Positions 1 to 9,715 of a DNA stretch of 64,000 nt are shown here, piece by piece (the stretch's first letter is position 1; each line of letters opens with the position of its first letter). The notes beneath the pieces are model-generated. The model had not been told where the DNA came from, made no database searches, and saw nothing but the letters and a program-made list of their open reading frames with translations. The DNA is from Pseudomonas sp. 7SR1 (GTDB taxonomy: Bacteria > Pseudomonadota > Gammaproteobacteria > Pseudomonadales > Pseudomonadaceae). The stretch spans positions 4,975,001 through 5,039,000 of the forward strand of contig NZ_LT707064.1 in NCBI RefSeq assembly GCF_900156465.1, read 5' to 3'. Made by a program: the position numbers and the translations under genes.

Positions 1-1
1 C

Positions 2-1348
2 AACGACCTGACCCCGGTCATGCTCATGCACCCCACCAACCCCAAGCTCGAAGGCCAGAATCTCTCGGCGATCCGCGATCCGAACGGGTTCGCGCTGTTC
101 AACGAAATGGTGTCCATCGCCAAGACCAAGGGCGCCGGCATGGTGAACTACCTGTGGCCGAAACCGGGCGCGGAGGCACCGGTGGGCAAGACTTCCTACG
201 TCACCCTGTTCCAGCCCTGGGGCTGGATCATCGGTTCGGGCGTGTACGTGGATGACGTACAGGCCGAATTCCTCGCCCAATTGATCAAGGCTTCGGTGAT
301 CGGCCTGGTGATCGCGCTGATCATGGGCCTGCTGTTGGCGCTGATCGTGCGCAGCATCGTGCGGCCGTTGCAGGAGACAGTCCACGCCATGGCGAATATC
401 GCCAGCGGCGAAAGCGACCTGACCCGGACCCTGGACACCCACGGGCAGGACGAAGTCACCCAGCTGGCCCGGCACTTCAACGCCTTCACCGCCAAGCTGC
501 GGCAGGTGGTGAGCCAATTGCAGGCCTCCGCCGGCGCCCTGGGGCAATCGTCCAATGAACTGGGCAACGACGCCGCACAAGCCCAGGAACGCAGCCAACA
601 GCAATCGCAACAGATGGAACTGGTCGCCACGGCGATCAACGAAGTGACCTACGGCGTGCAGGACGTGGCCAAGAACGCCGAACATGCCGCCAGCGAAATG
701 CGCGACGCCGAATCCCAGGCCCAGCAGGGCCAGGTCAACATCGACGGCAGCCTGCAGCAGATCGACCGTCTCTCCCAGACCATTGACCAGGCCGTGGAAG
801 TGATTCGCACCCTGGCGAGCGAAAGCACCCAGATCGGCAGCGTGCTGGAGGTGATTCGCTCCATTGCCGAACAGACCAACCTGCTGGCCCTCAACGCCGC
901 GATCGAGGCCGCTCGCGCCGGGGAACAGGGTCGTGGCTTCGCGGTAGTGGCCGATGAAGTGCGGTTGCTGGCCCAGCGCACGCAAAAGTCCACGGCGGAA
1001 ATCCAGTCAATGATCGAGCGCCTGCAGAGCCATTCCGAAGCCGCGGTGAAAGTCATCAGCGACAGCAGCCGTGCCTCGCAACTGACCATCGAACAGGCCG
1101 GCCTGGCCGGCGCCAGTCTCAACGCCATCGGCCAGGCCCTGCGCAACCTCAACAGCCTCAACGCCTCCATCGCCAGTGCCACCCTGCAACAGGCCCACGT
1201 GGTAGAGGACATCAACCAGAACGTGACCCAGGCCGCCGGCCTGTCCCACAGCACCGCCCTGGCGGCGGAACAGTCGAGCCTGGCCAGCGCCCGGCTCAGG
1301 GAACTGAGCGAACAATTGAACGGACTGCTCAAACAGTTCCGCGTCTGA
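2..1348 (+). CDS. Methyl-accepting chemotaxis protein, 3' part
   Basis: C-terminal part of an inner-membrane chemoreceptor whose 5' end lies before the window; the reading frame is open from base 2. The visible protein starts inside a periplasmic Cache-type sensor domain (residues [13 protein letters not shown] are typical of its end). A membrane segment rich in Leu/Ile/Ala follows, then a HAMP domain beginning near [16 protein letters not shown], and a long cytoplasmic signalling domain with the conserved hairpin tip [19 protein letters not shown]. It would pass ligand information to CheA/CheW. The ligand cannot be told from this part. A hairpin lies just downstream. Confidence 0.93.
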   Translation, partial: NDLTPVMLMHPTNPKLEGQNLSAIRDPNGFALFNEMVSIAKTKGAGMVNYLWPKPGAEAPVGKTSYVTLFQPWGWIIGSGVYVDDVQAEFLAQLIKASVIGLVIALIMGLLLALIVRSIVRPLQETVHAMANIASGESDLTRTLDTHGQDEVTQLARHFNAFTAKLRQVVSQLQASAGALGQSSNELGNDAAQAQERSQQQSQQMELVATAINEVTYGVQDVAKNAEHAASEMRDAESQAQQGQVNIDGSLQQIDRLSQTIDQAVEVIRTLASESTQIGSVLEVIRSIAEQTNLLALNAAIEAARAGEQGRGFAVVADEVRLLAQRTQKSTAEIQSMIERLQSHSEAAVKVISDSSRASQLTIEQAGLAGASLNAIGQALRNLNSLNASIASATLQQAHVVEDINQNVTQAAGLSHSTALAAEQSSLASARLRELSEQLNGLLKQFRV

Positions 1349-1379
1349 CGACCACCAGGGCGGGACAACCGCCCGTCCT

Positions 1380-1417
1380 GAACCTGTGTGGGAGCCAACC
1401 TGCTCCCACACAGGTTC
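1380..1417. repeat. REP-type perfect hairpin, possible terminator
   Basis: A perfect 16-bp stem (GAACCTGTGTGGGAGC paired with its complement) closes a 6-base loop, 31 bases after the chemoreceptor stop codon. The GTGGGAGC core is the hallmark of Pseudomonas REP sequences. There is no U tract, so any termination would be imperfect; it may mainly protect the mRNA 3' end. Confidence 0.7.
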
Positions 1418-1523
1418 TATGCAGTTTCCCCGGAATCGATGCTGGCCCCCACGGATGGAGGTTGGAGCTATCCCCTGCATACCGTTTACAATCCCCGCCC
1501 CTTCCACTCCCTGAGGAACCGCC

Positions 1524-2087
1524 ATGTCCGGGCTCGAACTGTTTGCCGCAGTCCTCGGCGTGATCGCTGTCTGGCTGACCGTCAAGCAGAACCCCTGGTG
1601 CTGGCCGATCGGCCTGGTCATGGTGTTGCTGTACACCTGGATCTTCTTCGGTGTGAAGCTGTACTCCGATATGTTGCTGCAAGTGGTCTACGCCGTGCTG
1701 CAACTTTACGGCTGGTGGCAATGGACGCGTGCCGGGCAGCATCATGACGGCCGGCAGGTGACACGCCTGGGAGGGCCTTCGGTGATGCTCGGGCTGGCGA
1801 TGGGCGCAGCCGCAAGCCTGATGCTCGGCGCGGCAATGGCGCACTGGACGGACGCGGCGCAACCCTGGCTCGATGCGGCGCTCACCGGCTTCAGTCTGGT
1901 GGCTCAATGGTGGATGGCGCAGAAACGCGTGCAATGCTGGCCGTTGTGGATCGTCCTGGACGTGATCTTCGTGGGCCTGTTCATCTACAAGGGCTTGTAC
2001 CTCACCGCCGGGCTTTATGCCCTGTTCACCCTGCTGGCCGTGCAAGGCTGGCGGGAGTGGCGTGCCGACCCGGCCTTGCGCGCATGA
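1524..2087 (+). CDS. pnuC: Nicotinamide riboside/mononucleotide transporter PnuC
   Basis: 187-residue inner-membrane protein of the PnuC family, which imports a pyridine-nucleotide precursor (nicotinamide riboside) by facilitated diffusion. The sequence has about seven hydrophobic segments and the aromatic-rich PnuC signatures: NPWCWPIGLV near residue 24, the YGWWQW segment near residue 63, and QCWPLWIVLDV near residue 142. It overlaps the next gene, a kinase for the imported riboside, by ATGA, so import and phosphorylative trapping are probably translationally coupled. The start is preceded by CTGAGGAACCGCC, a fair ribosome binding site. Confidence 0.92.
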   Translation: MSGLELFAAVLGVIAVWLTVKQNPWCWPIGLVMVLLYTWIFFGVKLYSDMLLQVVYAVLQLYGWWQWTRAGQHHDGRQVTRLGGPSVMLGLAMGAAASLMLGAAMAHWTDAAQPWLDAALTGFSLVAQWWMAQKRVQCWPLWIVLDVIFVGLFIYKGLYLTAGLYALFTLLAVQGWREWRADPALRA

Positions 2088-2608
2088 AGGTGGTGGTGCT
2101 GACCGGCCCGGAGTCCGCCGGCAAAAGCTGGTTGGCCAAGCAACTGCAGGAACAGTTCGGCGGCTTGCGGGTGGATGAATACGTTCGCCACTTCATGGAA
2201 CGACACCGGCGCGATACCTGCCTGGCGGACATCCCTGATATCGCCGCCGGACAACTGGCCCGGGAAGACGCGGCACGCGTCCGGCAACCGACCCTGCTGA
2301 TCCTCGACACCCATCTGTTGAGCAACATCCTCTGGAGCCAGACGCTGTTCGGCGATTGTCCGCACTGGCTCGAACCCGCCCTGCTGGCGCGCCACTACGA
2401 CCTGCACTTGCTGCTGAGCCCCGAGCAGGTCGACTGGACCGGTGACGGCCTGCGCTGCCAACCCGACCTGAAGGAACGCATGGCGTTCTTCGAAGCCATC
2501 GAGCAGTGGCTGGTCCGTCACCACCGTCCTTACCAGGTGATCGAAGGTGACTGGACGCAACGTCGGGACCAGGTCTTCGCTGCCGTGGCTCGACTGCTGC
2601 GTACCTGA
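2084..2608 (+). CDS. NadR-like ribosylnicotinamide kinase
   Basis: 174-residue ATPase of the NadR C-terminal (AAA_28) family, with the P-loop GPESAGKS at residues 8-15. It matches the kinase half of NadR, which phosphorylates nicotinamide riboside to NMN. The DNA-binding and adenylyltransferase parts of enterobacterial NadR are absent, as usual for stand-alone versions next to pnuC. The ATG at 2084 overlaps the pnuC stop. An upstream in-frame ATG at 1907 lies inside pnuC and would add a non-homologous stretch, so I rejected it. The function follows from family and context. Confidence 0.85.
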   Translation: MKVVVLTGPESAGKSWLAKQLQEQFGGLRVDEYVRHFMERHRRDTCLADIPDIAAGQLAREDAARVRQPTLLILDTHLLSNILWSQTLFGDCPHWLEPALLARHYDLHLLLSPEQVDWTGDGLRCQPDLKERMAFFEAIEQWLVRHHRPYQVIEGDWTQRRDQVFAAVARLLRT

Positions 2609-2666
2609 ACGCCGGATCGTCCCTGAACCCGCGCCACCCTTTACAACCGGGCCTATTCCCATCGTT

Positions 2667-2686
2667 GTGTTTCATCGATGCAACAC
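2667..2686. promoter_or_regulatory. Candidate activator-binding palindrome upstream of fap
   Basis: GTGTTTCATCGATGCAACAC is a 20-bp inverted repeat with one mismatched pair. The half-site TGTTTCAT recurs at 2716-2723 and inverted at 2832-2839. The sites lie roughly 90-260 bp before the predicted sigma-54 start, the usual range for enhancer-type sites of sigma-54 activators. The 2609-2974 interval holds no convincing gene, only these sites and the promoter. Assignment to the activator encoded at 8049-9374 is inference. Confidence 0.45.
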
Positions 2687-2902
2687 CTGCCTGGCGCCAA
2701 ACACGGATCCAAGGCTGTTTCATCATTTTGCCATCGCGACTGTCAATTTTTCGGACACTGCCGCCAGACACTGGATCCAGAGCCAGCGGACCGCCTGCCG
2801 CCCGTCGGGCTCTGCCGGCCTTGTCTCAGCAATGAAACAGGTTGCGTAGGCGGCCCTCTCGGCTCGCCAACAAGCCATTGAATACAAAGGTTTTTCAGAA
2901 AC

Positions 2903-2918
2903 CGGCACAACTACTGCT
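2903..2918 (+). promoter_or_regulatory. Candidate sigma-54 (-24/-12) promoter of fap
   Basis: CGGCACAACTACTGCT carries the invariant GG (2904-2905) and GC (2916-2917) with the required 10-base separation, plus the CAC after GG and T-GC-T around -12. It deviates from consensus at the T before GG, the G after CAC and the first T of TTGC. Transcription would begin near 2929, giving a leader of about 46 bases before fapA. Confidence 0.55.
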
Positions 2919-2974
2919 CCGCCCCCTTCGCAGCGCTGGACCAAGGCCAGCCCACCGAAGAAGGAATCGATGCC

Positions 2975-3421
2975 GTGGGGACTTTCAAGAGACGCTTGAC
3001 CTGCCTGTTGCTGATCGGCTGCGCCACCAGCGCAACCCTCAGCCTGCCGGTACAAGCCGAAGGAAATGGCGTCATTGTGCTCGACCGTGACGTGCAGCCC
3101 ATCCACATAGGTCGCAACGGCGGCAAAGACCCCTACCCGACCACTGTCAACGCCAACCCCTCCGATCGAATCCATCAGGCTACGACCAGTACCGAATTGA
3201 GCGACGGCGACTTCGCCAGCGTCGCCAGCGGCTCGTCGATCCGCAACACGGTCAATACCAATACCGGCGTGCAGGGCCTGAACGTCGTGACCAACCCCAA
3301 TGGCATGCCCGGCATGAGTGCCGGCCACGGGGGCGGTAGCGGTGGTGCGATTTCCGGCACCATCAACCGCTCGCTGAGTTCCGGCCTGGCCCCGCTGGGT
3401 CGATTGGCGGGAGGACAGTGA
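2975..3421 (+). CDS. fapA: Functional amyloid system protein FapA
   Basis: 148-residue exported protein, first of the fapABCDEF operon. FapA is a periplasmic factor that influences the balance of FapB and FapC in the fibre. A basic start (KRR) and the hydrophobic stretch LLLIGCATSATLSL form a signal peptide ending near VQA-EG. The mature part is Gly/Asn/Thr-rich, with TVNANPSDRIHQATT and NTVNTNTGVQGLNVVTNP. The start is GTG at 2975, with AGAAGGA ten bases upstream; the ATG at 2970 is out of frame and meets a stop quickly. fapB follows after one base. Confidence 0.85.
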   Translation: MGTFKRRLTCLLLIGCATSATLSLPVQAEGNGVIVLDRDVQPIHIGRNGGKDPYPTTVNANPSDRIHQATTSTELSDGDFASVASGSSIRNTVNTNTGVQGLNVVTNPNGMPGMSAGHGGGSGGAISGTINRSLSSGLAPLGRLAGGQ

Positions 3422-3422
3422 C

Positions 3423-4001
3423 ATGAAGCCGGCCCTGTTGCTGCTCGCCCTGCTCGGCCCTTGCGCCGCGTTCGCCGATCCGGGTGCAGCGCTGGTCAGC
3501 CATGCCAACCTGCAGGACTCCGGCGGCCGCTACACCGGCAACCTCAACGTCAACCAGGCGGCCGGCGACCAGACCCAGCAGACCAACACCCGGGCCATCG
3601 CCATCGGCACCGGGGCACAGGCGACCACCCGCGTTCACCAGCGGCTGGATACACCGGCCAATGCGTCCATGAGCGCCACCGCCCGCATCGGCGGTCATTC
3701 ATTCACCAACGGCAACGGAGTACTGGGCGTCAACCAGTCCGCCGGTGCCAACAACCAGATGGCCAATGTCATGCGGGTGGGCATCAGTGCCCAACCTCAG
3801 GGCATGGACGACAGCGCGCTTTCTCAGCAGAACGTGGCGTTGTCATCGAACTCAGGAGCAACTGGCGCCCCAACCGGAAGCCGCCAGGTCGTCACCAGCG
3901 ACCAGGCATTCACCGGCAGCCGTGGGGTCATCCAGGTGAACCAGAGCGCCGGGGTGGGAAACCGCATGGCTAACACCCTGAGCATACGGGTCGCTGACTG
4001 A
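3423..4001 (+). CDS. fapB: Minor amyloid subunit / nucleator FapB
   Basis: 192-residue secreted amyloid protein. After a signal peptide ending near AAFA-DPG it shows three imperfect copies of a Gly/Asn/Gln motif: NVNQAAGDQTQQTNT (about residues 38-52), GVNQSAGANNQMAN (about 101-114) and QVNQSAGVGNRMANTLSI (about 172-189). This is the same repeat grammar as FapC, as known for the Fap family, in which FapB is thought to nucleate FapC polymerisation. It starts two bases after the fapA stop, so it is co-transcribed and probably coupled. Confidence 0.88.
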   Translation: MKPALLLLALLGPCAAFADPGAALVSHANLQDSGGRYTGNLNVNQAAGDQTQQTNTRAIAIGTGAQATTRVHQRLDTPANASMSATARIGGHSFTNGNGVLGVNQSAGANNQMANVMRVGISAQPQGMDDSALSQQNVALSSNSGATGAPTGSRQVVTSDQAFTGSRGVIQVNQSAGVGNRMANTLSIRVAD

Positions 4002-4064
4002 CCCGGAATAAAAACAAGAAACAAAAAACTGACACTTCACCGACGACAAGCAAGGAGAAACACC

Positions 4065-5045
4065 ATGAAACCTGCAATGGCACTCAAACCATTGGTTTTC
4101 GCTCTCGCCGCTGTCATGGCAATGGCCGCACAGGCCGGCGGAAACGGTAATGGCAACGGCAACGGCAACGGCCATGGTCACCATGGCCCTCAAGGGCCGA
4201 CGCTGGATCAACTGCTGTCCATCAACGCCGGAGCTGGGGCTACGGTGATGGACGAGCAGAACAGCGACGGCAACGTGGTGACCAACCAGGCCACCCGAAA
4301 CACCGCGCAAGCCACTGACTCACTCAATGGCAGCAACGGCAACATGGGCGCCAACATCGCCGCTGGCGACGGCAACCAGCAGGACAATGCCGCCGCCCTG
4401 GCCACCGCCGACGAAAGCTTCATCTTCGGTTCGGCGGTGGCCGCCTCCAGCGCCACCCAAACCAATAACAACAACTACGTCAAGAACAACTCGACCCATA
4501 ACACCGCCTCGCTCACCAATGCAGGCAACAATGGCTCCGGCAACATCGGCATCAACGTGACTGCCGGCAACTTCAACCAACAGAAAAACAACCTGGCCAT
4601 CGCTGTATCAGGAGGTCGCATCGCAGAAGCGTCCGCCTCGGCCGATCAGTCCTCCACCGGCCTGCAGGTCGACAACAAAGGTGTGCGCACCTACAAGACC
4701 GACACCCTCACCAGCACCTACTCCGCTTCCGGCACCTTCAAGGCCAAGGGCACCGGTACCGCCGAAGACGATCATGGTGGCTGGGACAACAGGGGCGGCT
4801 ACGGCGGCGGCCACGATGACGACAAGTTCAAGTTCTCCGCCGTGGGTACTTTCGAACTGGCCGGCAGCAACACTCAGCAAGTGCTGACCCGCGATGGCTG
4901 GAAAACCCCAGTGATCAATAACGCCACCATGAGCAATTCCATGAACGGCTTCTCCGGCAACGGCGGGGCCAACGTGTCGGCAGGCGTGGGTAACCAGCAA
5001 AGCAACTCGCTGTCCATCGCTGCCGGCTGCAAGGCCTGCATGTAG
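4065..5045 (+). CDS. fapC: Major functional amyloid subunit FapC
   Basis: 326-residue main fibre protein. The signal peptide ends near AAQA-GG and is followed by a GNGNGN tract and a His/Gly patch. Three amyloid repeats can be read: around residues 78-110 (GNMGANIAAGDGNQQDN), 138-180 (GNIGINVTAGNFNQQKNN) and 285-320 (GNGGANVSAGVGNQQSNS). Linker 1 is short. Linker 2 is long and contains a Gly/Asp/His-rich segment. The protein ends in CKAC-M, the conserved C-terminal CxxC of FapC. AAGGAGAAACACC is a strong ribosome binding site. A stable hairpin directly follows the gene. Confidence 0.93.
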   Translation: MKPAMALKPLVFALAAVMAMAAQAGGNGNGNGNGNGHGHHGPQGPTLDQLLSINAGAGATVMDEQNSDGNVVTNQATRNTAQATDSLNGSNGNMGANIAAGDGNQQDNAAALATADESFIFGSAVAASSATQTNNNNYVKNNSTHNTASLTNAGNNGSGNIGINVTAGNFNQQKNNLAIAVSGGRIAEASASADQSSTGLQVDNKGVRTYKTDTLTSTYSASGTFKAKGTGTAEDDHGGWDNRGGYGGGHDDDKFKFSAVGTFELAGSNTQQVLTRDGWKTPVINNATMSNSMNGFSGNGGANVSAGVGNQQSNSLSIAAGCKACM

Positions 5046-5058
5046 TCGCGCATGAAAC

Positions 5059-5080
5059 GAAGCCCCGGCAACGGGGCTTC
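5059..5080 (+). terminator. Intra-operon hairpin between fapC and fapD
   Basis: Perfect 9-bp stem GAAGCCCCG / CGGGGCTTC with a GCAA (GNRA) tetraloop, starting 14 bases after the fapC stop. No U run follows (TGTTCCAGG), so it looks like a partial terminator or a 3' mRNA stabiliser. Either would give more fapABC than fapDEF message, matching the need for excess fibre subunit. Confidence 0.7.
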
Positions 5081-5111
5081 TGTTCCAGGATTTCCATAAG
5101 GCGTATCCATC

Positions 5112-5792
5112 ATGCGCGCGATTGCCCTTTCCCTGCTGCTGTGCATGGCCTTCATGGCCGAGGCTGCGCAGATCCCCGTGGCCGCCTTGCCGGGCGGCAT
5201 GCTGGTCTACAAGCCGGTGCAAAGCCTGCGCGAGCGCAAGTTCCGCGACATCGTCGAGCAGAAGACCGACTTCAGTTGCGGTGCCGCCGCCCTCGCCACG
5301 GTGCTGCGCCAGGCCTATTGGCTCGATGTCGATGAGGAGCACGTCATCAAGGGCATGCTGGTCAATGCCGACCAGGACCTGGTTCGCACCCAGGGCTTTT
5401 CCATGCTCGACATGAAGCGTTACGTGGAAAGCATCGGCATGCGCGCCCGGGGTTACCGGATACCCGCGCAAAAGCTCGAAGCCGTGACGATCCCCGTGGT
5501 GGTCCTGATGGAGATACGTGGCTACAAGCACTTCGTGGTGCTGCAGCGTGCCGACAAGCAATGGGTCTACATCGGCGATCCGGTGCTGGGGCACAAGCGC
5601 TACGCCCATGACGATTTCGTCAAAGGCTGGAACGGCATCGTCTTTGCCATCGTCGGTCCCGGCTATGACAAGGCCAATGCGCTGCGCAGCCCTCCGCAAC
5701 CTTTGACGGCACGCAACAAGCTGGACGGGTTCAACCCGGTCAAGGATGCGGAACTGATGGATTTCGGCTTCATACAGAGCGACTTCTTTTAA
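5112..5792 (+). CDS. fapD: FapD, C39-type cysteine protease of the Fap system
   Basis: 226-residue periplasmic peptidase-C39-like protein, required for Fap fibre export or maturation in studied pseudomonads. The signal peptide ends near AEA-AQ. The papain-like catalytic set is visible: Cys56 in KTDFSCGAAALATVL, His140 in YKHFVVL and Asp156 in IGDPVLG. The region after it (residues 160-226) includes FVKGWNGIVFAIVGPGYD. It sits 66 bases after fapC, beyond the hairpin, and 59 bases before fapE. Confidence 0.9.
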   Translation: MRAIALSLLLCMAFMAEAAQIPVAALPGGMLVYKPVQSLRERKFRDIVEQKTDFSCGAAALATVLRQAYWLDVDEEHVIKGMLVNADQDLVRTQGFSMLDMKRYVESIGMRARGYRIPAQKLEAVTIPVVVLMEIRGYKHFVVLQRADKQWVYIGDPVLGHKRYAHDDFVKGWNGIVFAIVGPGYDKANALRSPPQPLTARNKLDGFNPVKDAELMDFGFIQSDFF

Positions 5793-5851
5793 TCGCCGAC
5801 CACTTGCCAACAAATAAGTAAAAAAGGAGCAGGATGCTCCGGGAGCAGTAC

Positions 5852-6598
5852 ATGAAAACTTCATACTGGCTGTCGCTTGCCTGCCTGGTCGCGACGGTCT
5901 CGGGCTACGCCCATGGCGGATTCAAACCCATCGAAGTCAAGGACCAGGAGCTTTCCGAGCTGCGTGGTCGTTATGTCATGCCCGGGCGAGTCATCAGCTT
6001 CGGCATCGTCATGAGCAGTACCTGGCGCAACGCCAGCGGTGATCTGATCGGCGCAACCAGCTCCATGCAGATCCAGGCCGCCACCGTCAAACCCGAGTTC
6101 TACGTCTCCACCATCAAGCAGGCCGGCAACGGCCACACTGCCGAACAAGGCAACGGCACTATCTCCGGCGGTGCGGGCCTGGGCACGGGCCAGGGCGTGA
6201 CTCAGAGCGTACGCGCCGCGGGCGACGGCAACACGGCCTACAACACTGTCAGCATCAACGTGAAGGAAAGCAGCCAGGCTCCTGCCTTGACGCCATCCCA
6301 GGGCCAACTGCTGAGCAGCGGCCAGACCATCACCGGCAGCAACGCCGCCGGCAGTGTCGCGGTCAAGGCCACCGGCAGCGGCGTGCAGATGGCGATCCAG
6401 GCGAGCCACAACCAGGGCAGCACCCTGCAACAGGTAGCCCAGGGCGGCTTGCTGCAGAACACCCGCCTGCTGGGCAACAGCAACCTGGTCAACAACATGA
6501 CGCAGCTCAACGTGGTGCTGAACAACAACGGCCCGAGCGCCGGGACACTGGACTGCAACCTGACCCAGTTGCGCGGCCTTCGCAACCTTGGCTATTGA
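5852..6598 (+). CDS. fapE: Functional amyloid minor component FapE
   Basis: 248-residue exported protein of the Fap system; FapE is a minor extracellular fibre component. A signal peptide (MKTSYWLSLACLVATVSGYA) leads into a region with HGGFKPIEVKDQELSELRGRYVMPG, then Gly/Asn/Gln-rich amyloid-like stretches such as AGNGHTAEQGNG and AAGDGNTAYNTVSINV. The C terminus is LDCNLTQLRGLRNLGY. I chose the ATG at 5852 (GGGAG six bases upstream). An in-frame ATG at 5834 with AGGAG four bases upstream is a real alternative and adds six residues. Confidence 0.86.
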   Translation: MKTSYWLSLACLVATVSGYAHGGFKPIEVKDQELSELRGRYVMPGRVISFGIVMSSTWRNASGDLIGATSSMQIQAATVKPEFYVSTIKQAGNGHTAEQGNGTISGGAGLGTGQGVTQSVRAAGDGNTAYNTVSINVKESSQAPALTPSQGQLLSSGQTITGSNAAGSVAVKATGSGVQMAIQASHNQGSTLQQVAQGGLLQNTRLLGNSNLVNNMTQLNVVLNNNGPSAGTLDCNLTQLRGLRNLGY

Positions 6599-6643
6599 AC
6601 GGCGCTGCTTGCGACCACTGGGCTTATAGGGATGGCATACCTC

Positions 6644-7927
6644 ATGTATCGATCCGTATCGTTGCGCGCTGTGATGTGTTTGAGCACGCTGTTGCCTGCC
6701 CCTCTGCTGCAAGCGGCACAGGATGCGGAAATCGAAGCCCTGAAACAGGAACTGCTGGAGCTCAGGCAACGCTATGAGGTCCAGCAGAAGGCCCTGGCGG
6801 TCCTCGAACAGCGGGTTCGCCAGGTGGAAGACCAACCCGCCGCCCCGCCGCCCAAGCGCCTGGTCAAGTCACCGGCCGACATGAAAGGCAATCAGACTGT
6901 TGCCGGAAGCGGCACGACTGCCAGCGGTGGCAGTGGCTACGGACAATCCCTCGCCGCAGACTCCCAGCCCGCCCAGAGCGTCTCCAACCTCTACGACGAA
7001 GCCAGCGGCTTCTTTGGCGGTGGCAAGTTCAGCTTCGAGACCGGCGTGACCTATTCGCGCTATGACACACGGCAACTGATCCTCAACGGTTTCCTGGCCC
7101 TGGATTCGATTTTCCTGGGCAACATCAACCTGGACCGGATCAAGGCCGACACCTGGACACTGGACCTGACCGGTCGCTACAACTTCGACAACCGCTGGCA
7201 GTTCGACCTGAACGTACCGGTGATCTATCGCGAATCCACCTACCAGTCCGGCGGCGCCAACCAGGGCGCGGCCGGGGTGACCAGCGAAGAAACCGTCACC
7301 CGCGACCCGACCATCGGCGACGTCAATTTCGGCATTGCCTACAAGTTCATGGACGAGTCCATCGATACCCCCGATGCGGTGGTGACCCTGCGCGTCAAGG
7401 CGCCCACCGGCAAGGATCCGTTCGGCATCAAGCTGCGCCAATCCCAGGCCAACACCAATCTGTTCGTGCCCGAGGACCTGCCCACCGGCAATGGCGTCTG
7501 GTCGATCACCCCCGGGATCTCCCTGGTCAAGACCTTCGATCCGGCCGTGCTCTTCGGCAGCCTGTCCTATACCCATAACTTCGAGGAGTCGTTCGACGAC
7601 ATCAGCTCCACCGTCAACCAGGAAGTACCTGGCAAAGTGCGCATCGGTGACAGCTTCCAGATCGGCGCGGGCATCGCCTTCGCCTTGAACGAGAAGATGA
7701 GCATGTCGTTCTCGGTGTCCGACCTGATCCAGAAGAACAGCAAGCTCAAGCAGGACGGCGGGGATTGGGAGTCGGTGGTCTCCAGCGACGCCAACGCAGG
7801 CTATTTCAATATCGGCATGACCGTGGCCGCCTCCGATAACCTGACCATCGTGCCCAACCTGTCCATCGGGCTGACCGACGACGCACCGGATTTCTCCTTC
7901 AGTCTGAAATTCCCGTATTACTTCTAA
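6644..7927 (+). CDS. fapF: FapF, outer-membrane amyloid export pore
   Basis: 427-residue outer-membrane protein that secretes the Fap subunits. After a signal peptide ending near LQAAQ, residues about 22-60 form a heptad-rich coiled coil ([18 protein letters not shown]...LEQRV), matching the trimerising coiled coil known for FapF. A flexible linker follows, and from about residue 115 alternating hydrophobic/polar strands form a beta-barrel ending in SLKFPYYF with a terminal Phe, the outer-membrane insertion signature. The in-frame ATG at 6632 has almost no spacing from its GGG, so 6644 is preferred. Confidence 0.9.
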   Translation: MYRSVSLRAVMCLSTLLPAPLLQAAQDAEIEALKQELLELRQRYEVQQKALAVLEQRVRQVEDQPAAPPPKRLVKSPADMKGNQTVAGSGTTASGGSGYGQSLAADSQPAQSVSNLYDEASGFFGGGKFSFETGVTYSRYDTRQLILNGFLALDSIFLGNINLDRIKADTWTLDLTGRYNFDNRWQFDLNVPVIYRESTYQSGGANQGAAGVTSEETVTRDPTIGDVNFGIAYKFMDESIDTPDAVVTLRVKAPTGKDPFGIKLRQSQANTNLFVPEDLPTGNGVWSITPGISLVKTFDPAVLFGSLSYTHNFEESFDDISSTVNQEVPGKVRIGDSFQIGAGIAFALNEKMSMSFSVSDLIQKNSKLKQDGGDWESVVSSDANAGYFNIGMTVAASDNLTIVPNLSIGLTDDAPDFSFSLKFPYYF

Positions 7928-7930
7928 GGC

Positions 7931-7985
7931 GTACGAAAAGTCGCCGAGCGACGCTCAGGCAATACAAGATAGACGAGCAATGCCC
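7931..7985. repeat. Decayed copy of the 95-bp inverted-repeat element
   Basis: GTACGAAAAGTC, GCTCAGGC and an ACGAG-CAA segment occur in the same order as in the intact elements at 9990-10084 and 50091-50183, but the middle is shortened and the right terminal repeat is lost. It begins three bases after the fapF stop codon, like the other copies that follow stop codons. Confidence 0.5.
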
Positions 7986-7986
7986 T

Positions 7987-8034
7987 TGTGGGAGCGAGGC
8001 GGCTGCATCATCCGCGGCCGCCCCCGCTGCCACA
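7987..8034. terminator. Imperfect REP-like hairpin between fapF and the activator gene
   Basis: TGTGG-g-AGCG-ag-GCGGC-t-GC pairs with GC-g-GCCGC-cc-CGCT-g-CCACA, a long stem with symmetrical mismatches and a short loop. It lies between two convergent genes and could end transcription from both sides. The TGTGGGAGCG arm is REP-like. Confidence 0.55.
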
Positions 8035-8048
8035 ATTACTTTCAGGGC

Positions 8049-9374
<1,326 letters not shown>

Positions 9375-9548
9375 GACTGATCCTTGGCGCCAAAAATAAG
9401 AAAAATGAGTAGAAACAGTCGTTTGGCGAACCTGCATGTAACAGTAGCAAGAAGTTGACACCCCCTTGTATCAATTAATTATTGATTGGGCATTAAAGCG
9501 GTTATAAGCGAGCATTTCGTTAGTTGCCACTTGCCGGAATCTTTCACG

Positions 9549-9572
9549 AGGCTTTCAAACAAAAGCCTTTTT
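9549..9572 (+). terminator. Rho-independent terminator inside a gene-free interval
   Basis: AGGCTTT-caaaca-AAAGCCT followed by a T run reads as an intrinsic terminator for rightward transcription. No protein gene lies upstream on this strand, since 8049-9374 is on the other strand. It may end a small RNA or act as a leader attenuator for the gene at 9716. A TTGACA at 9455-9460 is a possible -35, but no good -10 follows. Apart from this I see nothing in the 9375-9715 interval. Confidence 0.5.
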
Positions 9573-9715
9573 GCCCTGTCTGAAAGAAAATCGAAATTTA
9601 TTCAAGGAATGTGTGACCTGATCCCGGGTTCGGGACATCAGTACAAGTAACCCGCCGCACGGTACGCCCAACCGACGGCACATCATTTGATTGGGCACTT
9701 TTAAGAGAAAACGCC

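Noticed and set aside
2970..2999. ATG at 2970 as the fapA start
   Set aside because: It is out of frame with the FapA signal peptide and reaches a stop after nine codons; the GTG at 2975 with a good upstream purine tract fits.
4330..5030. Regular repeats in fapC considered as a CRISPR or satellite array
   Set aside because: The similarity is at protein level (Gly/Asn/Gln amyloid repeats), unequal in spacing, and in frame with a known family.
4608..5864. Minus-strand open frame of 418 codons across fapC and fapD
   Set aside because: Shadow of two well-supported fap genes; no domain and no promoter context.
9682..9702. GGCACATCATTTGATTGG as a sigma-54 promoter for the gene at 9716
   Set aside because: The -24-like GGCAC is present but the required GC at the -12 position is GA, so the invariant element is missing.
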